From: Limnohabitans sp.
GTDB lineage: Bacteria; Pseudomonadota; Gammaproteobacteria; Burkholderiales; Burkholderiaceae_C
Direction of reading: 5' to 3'
Assembly (NCBI RefSeq): GCF_030158565.1
Contig: NZ_JAOASQ010000052.1
Span: 1-39,659, forward strand
Length of the DNA: 39,659 nucleotides
Part shown: positions 17,405 to 25,244 of the stretch, piece after piece
Numbering within the stretch: the first letter of the stretch is position 1
Layout of the letters: each line of letters begins with the position of its first letter
The notes under the pieces: model-generated
What the model saw: the letters and a program-made list of their open reading frames with translations, nothing else
Told to the model about the DNA's origin: nothing
Databases searched by the model: none
Position numbers and translations under genes: made by a program

Positions 17405-18532
17405 TCAGACGGCTCGCTCGGTCACAAGGCCCGCGCGGCTGGAAAACTGGACCGAGCTGTCCATGGCCTCCAGTTGAACGCGGGCGCTGCGTTGGCCATA
17501 CACCTCGGCGCGCAGCCAGGTACATTCGGCGGCCAGCAAGTCGTCAGAGGCCAGGCTGCACCACCAGACGCGGCCTTCGCCGTCCCAGCGGTAGCCGCGT
17601 GACTTGAGTTTGTCTTTGGCTTCAAACGGTGCGCCGGTGGCCCGCAGTTTGTAGCGGGTCTGCCCTGCCCCGTTCAGCAAACGTGACAAACCTGTTTGCC
17701 CATCGGACAAAGGCGATGACAAGACTTGCAAGAGCGCGTGACAGTCGACTTGGGCGCGGTGCGCGTCGTAGAACCAGCCGCGCTCAGAGGCCAAAAATTC
17801 CAGCTTGGCAGACCCACTGCCTTCTTTCTTCCAGTCGATGCCGGCAAAGGAGCAGTTCCAGGCTTTGCGGGCAAAGACGGGCCAGCGGGCTTCGACAAAG
17901 GGCCGGTCAAAACCGGCGTTGTGGGCCACGATCAGGTCGGCTTGCTCGACCAGAGCGGTAACCGCCGCGTCATCGATGCGCTGGCCTTGGACCATGCTGT
18001 CGTCGATGCCGGTGATCTCGGTGATTTGCGGCGGGATGGGTTTGCCGGGGTCTTCGAACGATTCGTAGAGGGTGACCGGGCCAACGGGCTGACCGGTGGC
18101 GCTGTCCACCAGCACGGACAGCATGGCCAGCTCGATCACTTTTTCGTTGCGCGCATCGAGGCCCGTGGTTTCGGTGTCGAGCACGATGACGCGCCGTGTT
18201 GTTTGGCCATTCAGCGGGCCATAGTCGGTGCGCGGCTGCAAGCGGCGCAGAACGCGAAAGTCGGGGTGCTGAGACAAGGTCTGCGCCATGGCTTCGGCGT
18301 CAGAGGCCTGCTCGGGTGCGCCCTGTAAAGGCAAGGCTTCTGGCAAGGCCTGTGGGGCTGGGCTTGGACTGGCCAGCGGTGCGACGGGCTGTGTCAATTC
18401 AGACAAGGTCAAATCAGACAGCTTGACCGTTGGCACGGCGGTCCTGCCGGTCTTGGCTTTGACGGATTTGGCCGGGGCCACTGCGGGCTCGGCCTCAAAG
18501 CCGAAAAAACTCATTTGGTCTGTTTTGCTCAT
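17405..18532 (-). CDS. DnaQ-like 3'-5' exonuclease with extra C-terminal domain
   Basis: This is a 375-residue protein. Residues 1-85 are low-complexity (Ala/Pro/Lys). The DEDDh exonuclease core follows: Asp119 and Glu121 in VLDTETTG, Asp209 in AHNAGFDRPF, His258 and Asp263 in HRAQVDCHAL. It is thus in the family of the DNA polymerase III proofreading subunit but much longer and divergent. The C-terminal ~100 residues hold a KDKLKSRGYRWDGEGRVWWC segment, a short beta-alpha motif seen in other stand-alone exonucleases and DUF5710-like modules. A repair or nucleic-acid trimming role is likely. It is convergent with pyrE. It is unlikely to be the replicative epsilon subunit, given the linker and tail. 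Confidence 0.87.
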   Translation of the reverse strand: MSKTDQMSFFGFEAEPAVAPAKSVKAKTGRTAVPTVKLSDLTLSELTQPVAPLASPSPAPQALPEALPLQGAPEQASDAEAMAQTLSQHPDFRVLRRLQPRTDYGPLNGQTTRRVIVLDTETTGLDARNEKVIELAMLSVLVDSATGQPVGPVTLYESFEDPGKPIPPQITEITGIDDSMVQGQRIDDAAVTALVEQADLIVAHNAGFDRPFVEARWPVFARKAWNCSFAGIDWKKEGSGSAKLEFLASERGWFYDAHRAQVDCHALLQVLSSPLSDGQTGLSRLLNGAGQTRYKLRATGAPFEAKDKLKSRGYRWDGEGRVWWCSLASDDLLAAECTWLRAEVYGQRSARVQLEAMDSSVQFSSRAGLVTERAV

Positions 18533-18564
18533 AAGCCGAGATTAAACCGCAACGCCAAAGACAA

Positions 18565-18631
18565 GTCGGGGCCGAAGCCTCCGACAAGCCACGTCTGTGG
18601 TTTTCTGTAGGTCGGCGGCTTCAGCCCCGAC
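18565..18631. repeat. Long inverted repeat (21-bp arms)
   Basis: The arms at 18565-18585 and 18611-18631 pair with two mismatches around a 25-base loop (core GTCGGGGC ... GCCCCGAC). It sits between the Bug gene's 3' end and the start of the exonuclease gene, both on the minus strand. It is a different element from the GGATCCCGG family. A dispersed extragenic palindrome acting at transcript ends is an inference. Confidence 0.7.
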
Positions 18632-18646
18632 ATGGTGAGGCGCCGC

Positions 18647-19654
18647 TCAGTCCAGCTTGATGCCCAGGTCCACCGCCAGCTTGATCCAGACGGGCACTTC
18701 GCCCTCCCAGTCCTTGCGGGTGTCGGCCAGGTTTTTGGGCTTGTTGGGAATGGCGAAGGTTTCGCGCAGCTTGGCCGCTTTGTCGGTGTTGGACCAGGCC
18801 ACGGCTTCGTCGGCCATGCGTTTGAGGATGGGCTCGGGTGTGCCTGCAGGCGCCACCAGCGGCAAGCCGCCTTCCAGCGTCACCAGCTTGTCGGTGTTGC
18901 CCTGCTCGGTCAAGGTGGGCACATCGGGCAGTTTGGGCGAGCGGTAGCTGCCGGTCACACCAATGGCGCGCACGCCGCGCGAGGCCATGGCGTTGAAGGC
19001 CTGAAAGCTGCCAATGGCAATTTGCGACTGGCCCGAGGCCACATCCAGCCACATGGCGGCTTCGCCCTTGTAGTGCACCGACTGGATCTGCGTGCCCTGT
19101 TGGCGGTTGGTCTGGTCGGCCACCATGTGCGGGTAGGAGCCTGGCGCGTAAGTGCCCATGGAGGTGGGGTTCTTTTTGGCCCAGGCCACAAACTCGGCCA
19201 TGTTCTTGGCGGGGATCTTGTCGTGGATGCCCACCACCAGCGGACCAGACGGGAAGACGGTCACAGGCGTCAAATCCTTGTCGAGGTTGTAGGGCAGCTT
19301 GGAGTAAAGAATGCGGTTTTGCCAGAAGGTGCCCGATGTGCTCATGACAAAGGTGTAGCCGTCCGCTGGCGCTTTGGCGGCTGCATCGATGCCGATGATG
19401 GCGCCTGCCCCGGGTTTGTTGTCAATGACCACCGGCACGCCCAGCTTGGTGGACAGGTATTCGCCGTAGTTGCGGGCGTAGGCATCGGTCAGGCCACCGG
19501 GGGGAAAGGCCACCACGATGCGGATGGGCTTGCTGGGCCACTTGGCGGCCTGTGCCCAGGCCGTGCCCACGGCGCTGCTGGCCGCCACGATGCTGACAGC
19601 CAAAGCTGCGGTCTGAAGAAGGTGGCGGCGGTCTGTGCGTGTGGTGTGGTTCAT
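18647..19654 (-). CDS. Bug-family (TctC-like) tripartite tricarboxylate transporter binding protein
   Basis: This is a 335-residue periplasmic solute receptor. The N-terminus DRRHLLQTAALAVSIVAASS ends in an Ala-x-Ala-type site near 35, a Sec or Tat signal. Family hallmarks are KPIRIVVAFPPGGLTDAYAR, VPVVIDNKPGAGAIIGIDAAAKAPADGYT (partial) and PLVAPAGTPEPILKRMADE. Bug proteins are vastly expanded in Burkholderiales and bind small carboxylates. No TctA/TctB membrane genes lie next to it, so it is an orphan receptor that may share a permease or act in sensing. Ligand unknown. It ends in front of the 18565-18631 inverted repeat. Confidence 0.9.
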   Translation of the reverse strand: MNHTTRTDRRHLLQTAALAVSIVAASSAVGTAWAQAAKWPSKPIRIVVAFPPGGLTDAYARNYGEYLSTKLGVPVVIDNKPGAGAIIGIDAAAKAPADGYTFVMSTSGTFWQNRILYSKLPYNLDKDLTPVTVFPSGPLVVGIHDKIPAKNMAEFVAWAKKNPTSMGTYAPGSYPHMVADQTNRQQGTQIQSVHYKGEAAMWLDVASGQSQIAIGSFQAFNAMASRGVRAIGVTGSYRSPKLPDVPTLTEQGNTDKLVTLEGGLPLVAPAGTPEPILKRMADEAVAWSNTDKAAKLRETFAIPNKPKNLADTRKDWEGEVPVWIKLAVDLGIKLD

Positions 19655-19986
19655 GGTTGCTTGCGGTTGTGAATGCCTTGCAGTCTAGGTGCGGCCCGTG
19701 CGGTTTTGAATTGGGGTTTCAACCCATGGCCCCCACGCGCTGGCCCAGGCGCCAAACGCAGAACCAAGGCCTGCATACCGTCCGTCAAGCTTTGTGCGAC
19801 AATGGACGCCGTTGCAGCCTCCAGTTGCCGCAACATCAGCACTTCTGCTGGGGCCTGACCCAGGCAACGCTCAAAACAAGCGCCTGCGGTTTCCATGCCC
19901 ACCTTAAGACTTATCGGCCAACACTGGTAACTGCCAACAGCAGTTGAATGAGCCGATACCCGCGCCGGACATGGCGCTCTGTAAAA
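19655..19986. other. Gene-free divergent region upstream of helicase gene
   Basis: These 332 bases lie between the divergent Bug and rhlE genes. I find no convincing coding frame. Small possible hairpins occur, such as GGGTTTCAACCC near 19717 and GCCTGACCCAGGC near 19854. A long 5' leader for the helicase mRNA would be in keeping with DEAD-box genes elsewhere, but no known riboswitch or thermosensor is recognisable. Confidence 0.4.
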
Positions 19987-21843
19987 ATGAACTTTGAAGA
20001 ATTGAATTTGGCCCCGGCCATCATGCAAGCTGTGCGCGAGCTCGGCTACGAGAATCCCACGCCCATCCAGGCGCAAGCGATTCCCGCCGTGCTGGCAGGT
20101 CACGACCTGTTGGCTGGCGCGCAAACCGGCACCGGCAAAACCGCGGCCTTCACCTTGCCCATGCTGCACAAGCTGAGCCTGTCTGAGCCCGGTCAGAACC
20201 GATTTGGCGGCAAAGCCATCCGCGCCCTGGTGCTGACCCCCACCCGCGAATTGGCCGCTCAGGTCGAAGAGTCGGTGCGCGACTACGGCAAATACCTCAA
20301 GCTCGACTCCACCGTGATTTTTGGTGGTGTGGGCATGAACCCGCAGATCAACAAGGTCAAGCGCGGCGTGGACATTCTGGTGGCTACACCCGGGCGTTTG
20401 CTCGACCTGCAAGGCCAAGGTTTCCTGGACCTGTCGACCATCGAAATCTTGGTGCTGGACGAAGCCGACCGCATGCTCGACATGGGCTTCATCCACGACG
20501 TGAAGAAGGTGCTGGCCTTGGTGCCCAAAGACAAGCAAAGCCTGCTGTTTTCGGCCACCTTCAGCGATGAAATCCGCGAGCTGGCCAACAACCTGCTGAA
20601 GAACCCGCAAAGCATTCAGGTCACGCCCAGCAACACCACGGTGCAGCGCATCACGCAAGTGATCCACCCCGTGGGCCGCAACAAGAAAAAAGACGTGCTG
20701 CTGCACATCATCCAGAAGAACGACTGGAGCCAGGTGCTGGTGTTCACACGCACCAAGTTTGGCGCCAACAATGTGGCCGACTTCCTGACCAAAAATGGCG
20801 TGAAGGCCATGGCCCTGCACGGCAACAAGAGCCAGACTGCCCGCACGCAAGCGCTGGCCGGTTTCAAGAGCGGTGACATCCGCGCCTTGGTGGCCACCGA
20901 CATTGCGGCACGCGGCATCGACATCGAAGACTTGCCACACGTGGTGAACTACGAGATCCCGAACGTGTCGGAAGACTATGTGCACCGCATTGGCCGCACC
21001 GGCCGCGCGGGCGCCAGCGGCGAGGCCGTGAGCCTGGTCTGCCTGGACGAAGAAGGCTTCATGATGGACATCGAGCGCTTCACCAAGCAAGAGATTCCAG
21101 TGCAACTGCTCGAAGGCTATGGCCCCGAAGCCGGTGAAGTGGCCGAGCCGATCGCCATGGGTCGCCAGACTTTGTGGGGCGGCGCAGGCAAGCCCCCAAG
21201 CCGCGATGTGATGGCTGCAGCCGCCAAGGCCGCACGCCAGGACATGATGCAGCGCATCCGGGACAACAAAGCCCCCGGTGGCAGCTCAGGTGGCCAGCGT
21301 CAGCCACGCGCTGAAGGTCAGGGCCAGCCCCGTCCGTCACGCAATGGCCCAGCCCCCTCACGCCGCAATGGCCCACAAGGCGCACCGCGTTTTGAAGGCC
21401 AAGGCGACGGTCGCCGAGAAGGTGGTCGCGGTGATGGCGGTCGCGGTCAAGAGCAGCGCGGCGATCCGCGTTTTGACAACCGTGGCGATGGCCAAGGCCG
21501 TCCGGCACCACGCGGTCCGCGTCCTGAAGGCCGTGGCCCAGGTCGTGGTCCACAAGGCGGGGGGCAAGACCGTCGCAACCACGATGACGAGTTGCCACGC
21601 CACATCGACCCTTTGAAGACCACGCAGTTTGCGCGTCTGGACTTGCCCAACCGCAAGCCTGTGCGCACCAGCGGCCAACCTGACCCGACACGCACCAGCA
21701 TCGACAGCCTGGCCAGCAGCGGTCGTCGCCATGGCGGCGGCGGCGGTGGTGGTTACGGCGGCGGCAATGGTGGCGGCAAAGGCGGCGGTGGCCGTGGCTT
21801 TGGCGGCGGCGGCGGTGGCAACCGCGGCGGCTTCGGTCGCTGA
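19987..21843 (+). CDS. rhlE: RhlE-type DEAD-box RNA helicase with RGG/glycine-rich tail
   Basis: This is a 618-residue ATP-dependent RNA helicase. Motifs in order are: Q motif [11 protein letters not shown] (23-33), Walker A AQTGTGKT (45-52), PTRELA, GG and [17 protein letters not shown] (motif II), SAT, and in the second lobe [15 protein letters not shown] and [10 protein letters not shown] (motif VI). From about residue 420 the protein is a long Arg/Gly/Pro/Gln-rich tail ending in runs of glycine, typical of RNA-binding RhlE proteins in Burkholderiales that act in ribosome assembly and cold growth. ATG 19987 gives the family start MNFEELNL. The tail's low complexity creates long false frames on both strands. 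A strong terminator follows. Confidence 0.93.
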   Translation: MNFEELNLAPAIMQAVRELGYENPTPIQAQAIPAVLAGHDLLAGAQTGTGKTAAFTLPMLHKLSLSEPGQNRFGGKAIRALVLTPTRELAAQVEESVRDYGKYLKLDSTVIFGGVGMNPQINKVKRGVDILVATPGRLLDLQGQGFLDLSTIEILVLDEADRMLDMGFIHDVKKVLALVPKDKQSLLFSATFSDEIRELANNLLKNPQSIQVTPSNTTVQRITQVIHPVGRNKKKDVLLHIIQKNDWSQVLVFTRTKFGANNVADFLTKNGVKAMALHGNKSQTARTQALAGFKSGDIRALVATDIAARGIDIEDLPHVVNYEIPNVSEDYVHRIGRTGRAGASGEAVSLVCLDEEGFMMDIERFTKQEIPVQLLEGYGPEAGEVAEPIAMGRQTLWGGAGKPPSRDVMAAAAKAARQDMMQRIRDNKAPGGSSGGQRQPRAEGQGQPRPSRNGPAPSRRNGPQGAPRFEGQGDGRREGGRGDGGRGQEQRGDPRFDNRGDGQGRPAPRGPRPEGRGPGRGPQGGGQDRRNHDDELPRHIDPLKTTQFARLDLPNRKPVRTSGQPDPTRTSIDSLASSGRRHGGGGGGGYGGGNGGGKGGGGRGFGGGGGGNRGGFGR

Positions 21844-21860
21844 TCGACACCCCTGATGAC

Positions 21861-21889
21861 AAGAGCCCGCAGATGCGGGCTCTTTTTTT
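21861..21889 (+). terminator. Intrinsic terminator of rhlE
   Basis: AAGAGCCCGC pairs with GCGGGCTCTT around an AGAT loop and is followed by a run of T. This is a textbook Rho-independent terminator 18 bases after the stop. Confidence 0.93.
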
Positions 21890-21910
21890 GGGCTCTCAGC
21901 CCATACACAC

Positions 21911-22112
21911 ATGGATCCCGGGTCTTCGCCCGGGATGACGTGCCGAACTTTGGAAATTGGCCATGTCGGACGTGCGAAATTTGTCATACCGGACATGCAG
22001 AATTTGTCATACCGGACCAGTGGGATTTGTCATACCGGACTTGATCCGGTATCCAGGCTGTTCATGCACCCGGCGAAAAACCATGGATCCCGGGTCTTCG
22101 CCCGGGATGACA
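21911..22112. repeat. GGATCCCGG-type repeat cluster
   Basis: Near-identical full copies occur at 21911-21939 and 22083-22112, both with a GTCTTCGC centre and in the same orientation. The tandem variant array lies between them. The cluster occupies the 355-base gap between the convergent rhlE and cupin genes; no gene is seen there. Confidence 0.85.
21983..22057. repeat. Three tandem 23-bp units built on a half palindrome
   Basis: GTCATACCGGAC recurs at 21983, 22006 and 22029, an exact 23-bp period, preceded each time by ATTT. The third unit continues into a complete palindrome (TTGATCCGGTATCC, ending about 22057). It appears to be local amplification of one arm of the extragenic palindrome. 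Confidence 0.85.
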
Positions 22113-22143
22113 TGCAAGTCCTGATGAAATGCAAGTCCTGATG
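22112..22143. repeat. Direct repeat ATGCAAGTCCTGATG, two copies
   Basis: Fifteen identical bases occur at 22112-22126 and 22129-22143 (17-bp period). They lie in non-coding sequence just downstream of the cupin gene's 3' end. Confidence 0.8.
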
Positions 22144-22198
22144 CCGCACAGATGCGGATGACATGAGGGGTGCGTGCAGCGGCCCGCGCACCTGCATT

Positions 22199-22582
22199 TC
22201 AATCGCGCACGAACAGGGTCACCAGTGGGTCGGGGCCGACCTGGCGGCTCCAGTGGCCGTGGACGGTGGGGTCAAAGGTGGCGCCTTCGGGCAGGGTGTC
22301 GCCCGAATAGAAAAATTCGCCTGGACCAAAGATGCGCGAGCTGCCGTCTTGCAAAAAGATTTCCATCTGACCGCCCAGCACGAAAAGCCACTGAGGATTG
22401 CCGGTGCAGTGGAAGCTGCTTTGAAAGCCCACCGGGCTTTGGCGCAATTGGTAACCGCCACTGGGCATCAAAGACGACAAGCGGCTTTGCGGCGTGCCTT
22501 CGTTGAGCTCAAAGCTGTCGTCGCGAAAGCGTGCACGACCATCGGTGTCGGTGAAGAGGATGACTTTTTTCAGTGTGCTCAT
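22199..22582 (-). CDS. Cupin-domain protein
   Basis: This is a 127-residue single-domain cupin. The first motif is recognisable as SSFHCTGNPQWLFVLGGQMEIFL, close to the usual G(X)5HXH(X)nE(X)6G but with only His (SFHC) and no clear Glu. The second motif is about PGEFFYSGDTLPEGATFDPTVHGHWS. Such small cupins are often of unknown function, some binding metal or small metabolites. It is convergent with rhlE and divergent from the dehydrogenase at 22718 (135 bases between starts). No function should be assigned from sequence alone. Confidence 0.8.
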   Translation of the reverse strand: MSTLKKVILFTDTDGRARFRDDSFELNEGTPQSRLSSLMPSGGYQLRQSPVGFQSSFHCTGNPQWLFVLGGQMEIFLQDGSSRIFGPGEFFYSGDTLPEGATFDPTVHGHWSRQVGPDPLVTLFVRD

Positions 22583-22717
22583 GGCAGCGGTTTCAGCAAA
22601 GATGAAGGCCCGATTGTCGCCGAGTCAACAGGTCAAATCTGCCCCTCTGTCATAGTCGGGGCCTTCATCCTCACGCTTGGCGCATGCCCAGGGCTGCCAC
22701 CACCTCCACCAGCACAC

Positions 22718-23710
22718 ATGAACACCTCTGCTTTGAAAATCGTCTTCCACGGCCAGAACGCGGCCAACTTCCGCCAGGGCTTTGAAAGCCTGATCGCACC
22801 CGAACACCAGGTGTTGGACCTGAGCGATGCACTCGACCAAGCCGGTGAACGCGCACATTACGAAACTGCCGATGTGGTCATCGGCATCAAGCTCAGCGCC
22901 GACATGCCCCAGCCGCTCCAGGCCCGGCTGTTTCATGCGCCTGCTGCGGGCACCGATGCGGTCAACACCGCGCTCTTGCCCGCGCAATGCACGCTGGCCA
23001 ATTGCTTTGGCCACGAAAACGCGATTGCGGAATACGTGATCGCCGCCCTGCTGATGCGCCATGTGCCGCTGGCGCGGGCCGACCAGGATTTGCGCCAACA
23101 GCGCTGGACGTATTGGGCCGGTCGCCCCACCGCCTTGCGCACCGAACTGGGCTCGCAGACTTTGGGCCTGGTGGGTTTTGGCCACATCGCCCAGACGGTG
23201 GCCCAGCGCGCCAAGGCCATGGGCATGCGCGTGCATGTGGCCAACCGAAGCCCGATTACCCATGCGGTGGTGGATCAAAGCTGGACGCTCGATGGCTTGC
23301 ACGATTTCATGGGCACCTGCGATGCGGTGGTGATCAGCCTGCCTTTGACCGAGAACACACAAGGCCTGGTGGACGCACCTGCGATTGCGGCCATGCGGCC
23401 CGATGCGGTGCTGCTGAATGTGGGACGTGGCGCGGTGATCGATGAACAGGCTTTGTACGAAGCCCTGAAGGCCCACCAGATTGGCGGCGCGGTGATCGAC
23501 ACCTGGTACCAGTACCCCACGCCCACACAAACAGAATGCGCACCGTCGCAGTTTGATTTCGCCTCGCTGGACAACGTGCTGATGACGCCCCACATGTCGG
23601 GCTGGACCTCGGGCACGGTGCGCCGCCGTCAAGAGACTTTGGCCGAGAACATCGGGCGTTTGAGCCGGGGCGAGGCGCTGATCAATGTGCTGAAGGCGGG
23701 CAGCGTTTGA
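22718..23710 (+). CDS. NAD-dependent 2-hydroxyacid dehydrogenase-like protein (atypical active site)
   Basis: This is a 330-residue member of the D-isomer-specific 2-hydroxyacid dehydrogenase superfamily. The NAD-binding loop is LGLVGFGHIAQTVAQRAKAMG. The catalytic Arg lies in LLNVGRGAVIDEQAL and the catalytic His in LMTPHMSGWTSGT. The third catalytic residue, a Glu 29 residues after the Arg in most family members, is a Tyr here (AVIDTWYQYP). This WYxxP...TPHxSG arrangement recalls the formate-dehydrogenase branch rather than glyoxylate reductases. ATG 22718 gives the normal family length; the open frame extends upstream without meaning. It is next to but not obviously part of the sugar-acid locus, being convergent with its repressor gene. 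Confidence 0.85.
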   Translation: MNTSALKIVFHGQNAANFRQGFESLIAPEHQVLDLSDALDQAGERAHYETADVVIGIKLSADMPQPLQARLFHAPAAGTDAVNTALLPAQCTLANCFGHENAIAEYVIAALLMRHVPLARADQDLRQQRWTYWAGRPTALRTELGSQTLGLVGFGHIAQTVAQRAKAMGMRVHVANRSPITHAVVDQSWTLDGLHDFMGTCDAVVISLPLTENTQGLVDAPAIAAMRPDAVLLNVGRGAVIDEQALYEALKAHQIGGAVIDTWYQYPTPTQTECAPSQFDFASLDNVLMTPHMSGWTSGTVRRRQETLAENIGRLSRGEALINVLKAGSV

Positions 23711-23732
23711 AGCTGGACATGACCGGGAAGGC

Positions 23733-23986
23733 ATGGATCCCGGGTCAAGCCCGGGATGACATTTTGTGCGCAGTCAGTGATGACATTTTGCCAGGCGGAC
23801 GTGATGAACGATGCACGGATCCAGGATCGGAGCCGCAATGAAAGTGCTGTGTCACCCCGGGCTTGACCCGGGGACCATGTCTTTGTGCACACGCACTTGG
23901 TGACTTCGGCGCAGGCCCAGGTTGGGGCTCAAGTCGGCGGCCTTCAAATACTTCTTTTGTCACCCCGGGCTTGACCCGGGGTCCAT
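23733..23986. repeat. Cluster of GGATCCCGG-type palindromic repeats
   Basis: Copies occur at 23733-23761, 23850-23878 and 23958-23986, with a decayed copy at about 23815-23841. The first is in one orientation and the last two in the other. They fill the 287 bases between the convergent dehydrogenase and LacI-family genes; no gene is seen there. Confidence 0.85.
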
Positions 23987-23997
23987 CTCCCGAATAC

Positions 23998-25053
23998 TCA
24001 GCTGCTTTGCCGCTGCAAGATGTCAAAACCCAAATCCAACTGTGGCGCAACAGGTTCCTCGCCGCGCATCAAGCTCAGCAGCATCTGCGCAGCCGCCTCG
24101 CCGATCTGGGCGCGCGGTGTGCGCACGGTGGTGAGCGCGGGCAGCATCTGGTCGCTGCCGGTCAGGTCGTTGAAGCCTGCGATGGCCACTTGTGAGGGCA
24201 CCGCAATGCCCAGGCGCAGCGCGGCCATGAGGGCGCCTTGCGCCAAGTCGTCGTTGCAAAAGAAGATCGCGTCCACCGCTGGCCGCTGCTGCATGATTTG
24301 CTCGAACAAGATGCCGCCCAAGGCCAGCGATGAGGGGGCGGGGTTCAAAAATTCCAGCGTGGGTTCGTAAACACCGGCCTCTTGCAAGGCGCTGCGCCAG
24401 CCGTACAGGCGCTGCATCACACGCGGGTCGAGCTGCGCAGCGGCAAAAGCGATGCGCTTGCGGCCGGTCTGCAGCAAATGCCGCGTCATGGCGGCGCCCG
24501 CATCGGTCTGGCGAAAGCCCACGCAGTAAGGCGCATCGGCCTGGTCGGTCGCGGGCAAATCCATCAGGTGCACGCAGGGCACCTGGCTGCTGTCCATGAG
24601 TTTTCGGGTGGCCGGGTTGTGGTCAAGCCCCGTGACCAAAAGGCCTGCGGGACGGTGCAGCAGTTGTTCGCGCAGCAGTTGCTCTTCTTCGCTGGCGTCG
24701 TAGTGGGTCACACCCATCAGGGTTTGGTAGCCGCCTGCACGCAGGGTTTTCTGGGCCGCGTCGAGCAGGTCCACAAACAGGGCGTTGGACAGCAGCGGGA
24801 TCAGGATGGCCACGTGGTTGCTGCGCTGCGAAGCCAAGGCGCGTGCGGCCGGGTCGGGCACATAGCCGAGCTTGGCCGACACGGCCTGCACGCGTTCGAT
24901 CAATGCCGGGTCCACCGCCCTTTCGCCGCGCAAGGCGCGGGACACGGTGCTGGGGCTGACCCCGGCGGCGCGAGCCACATCGCTGAGCGTGATGCGGCCG
25001 GTGGCGCGGTGGCTTTTGACGGCGGTTTTGGCAGGAACGGGGGCGTTGGACAA
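23998..25053 (-). CDS. LacI-family repressor of the sugar-acid operon
   Basis: This is a 351-residue regulator. The HTH and hinge are ITLSDVARAAGVSPSTVSRALRGERAV and KLGYVPDPAARALAS (residues 21-75, quoted in part), followed by a periplasmic-binding-protein-like ligand domain. The only in-frame start after the upstream TAA is a TTG at 25053, suggesting low expression. It is divergent from an operon containing gluconokinase, so it resembles GntR/IdnR-type LacI regulators that respond to gluconate, 6-phosphogluconate or 5-ketogluconate. Two palindromic operators lie in the shared intergenic region. Repression of both itself and the operon is the simplest model. Confidence 0.9.
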   Translation of the reverse strand: MSNAPVPAKTAVKSHRATGRITLSDVARAAGVSPSTVSRALRGERAVDPALIERVQAVSAKLGYVPDPAARALASQRSNHVAILIPLLSNALFVDLLDAAQKTLRAGGYQTLMGVTHYDASEEEQLLREQLLHRPAGLLVTGLDHNPATRKLMDSSQVPCVHLMDLPATDQADAPYCVGFRQTDAGAAMTRHLLQTGRKRIAFAAAQLDPRVMQRLYGWRSALQEAGVYEPTLEFLNPAPSSLALGGILFEQIMQQRPAVDAIFFCNDDLAQGALMAALRLGIAVPSQVAIAGFNDLTGSDQMLPALTTVRTPRAQIGEAAAQMLLSLMRGEEPVAPQLDLGFDILQRQSS

Positions 25054-25091
25054 GGGTTAATCCGGAGAAGAATGCGGGGGCAAAATCGATA

Positions 25092-25105
25092 GGATAGCGC
25101 TATCC
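25092..25105. promoter_or_regulatory. LacI-family operator O1
   Basis: GGATAGCGCTATCC is a perfect 14-bp palindrome with the central CG expected of LacI-family operators. It lies about 39 bases before the repressor's TTG start. It shares GGAYAGCGCTRTCC with O2. Confidence 0.78.
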
Positions 25106-25198
25106 AAAAGTTTTGGACGAAGATTTTGAAGATTCGTGGAAAACCCTGACACACGACACAAACACTCAAATTTTCGTTCTCACTTTTTTTTGAATTTT

Positions 25199-25216
25199 TT
25201 GGACAGCGCTGTCCAA
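25199..25216. promoter_or_regulatory. LacI-family operator O2
   Basis: TTGGACAGCGCTGTCCAA is a perfect 18-bp palindrome ending 28 bases before the operon's first start codon. Its centre is 109 bp from that of O1, close to a whole number of helical turns, so looping by a tetrameric repressor is possible. Confidence 0.82.
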
Positions 25217-25232
25217 GCCCTGTTTTCCAACT

Positions 25233-25236
25233 GGAG
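25233..25236 (+). promoter_or_regulatory. Ribosome binding site choosing GTG 25245
   Basis: GGAG is eight bases before GTG 25245. The alternative GTG at 25236 would overlap this site, so 25245 is favoured. Confidence 0.6.
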
Positions 25237-25244
25237 TGATTGAA

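Noticed and set aside
19639..19947. 102-codon plus-strand frame in the gap before rhlE
   Set aside because: No ribosome site, no recognisable domain, erratic composition and overlap with the Bug gene's start.
19651..21105. 484-codon minus-strand open frame opposite the helicase gene
   Set aside because: His/Gln/Val-rich antisense shadow of a GC-rich gene with full helicase motifs on the plus strand; no domain recognisable.
21983..22143. Possible CRISPR-like repeats
   Set aside because: Three contiguous 23-bp units without spacers and derived from an extragenic palindrome; no cas genes in the window.
22163..22717. N-terminal extension of the dehydrogenase frame starting at 22163
   Set aside because: It is antisense to the cupin gene and adds residues unlike the family; ATG 22718 gives the normal protein.
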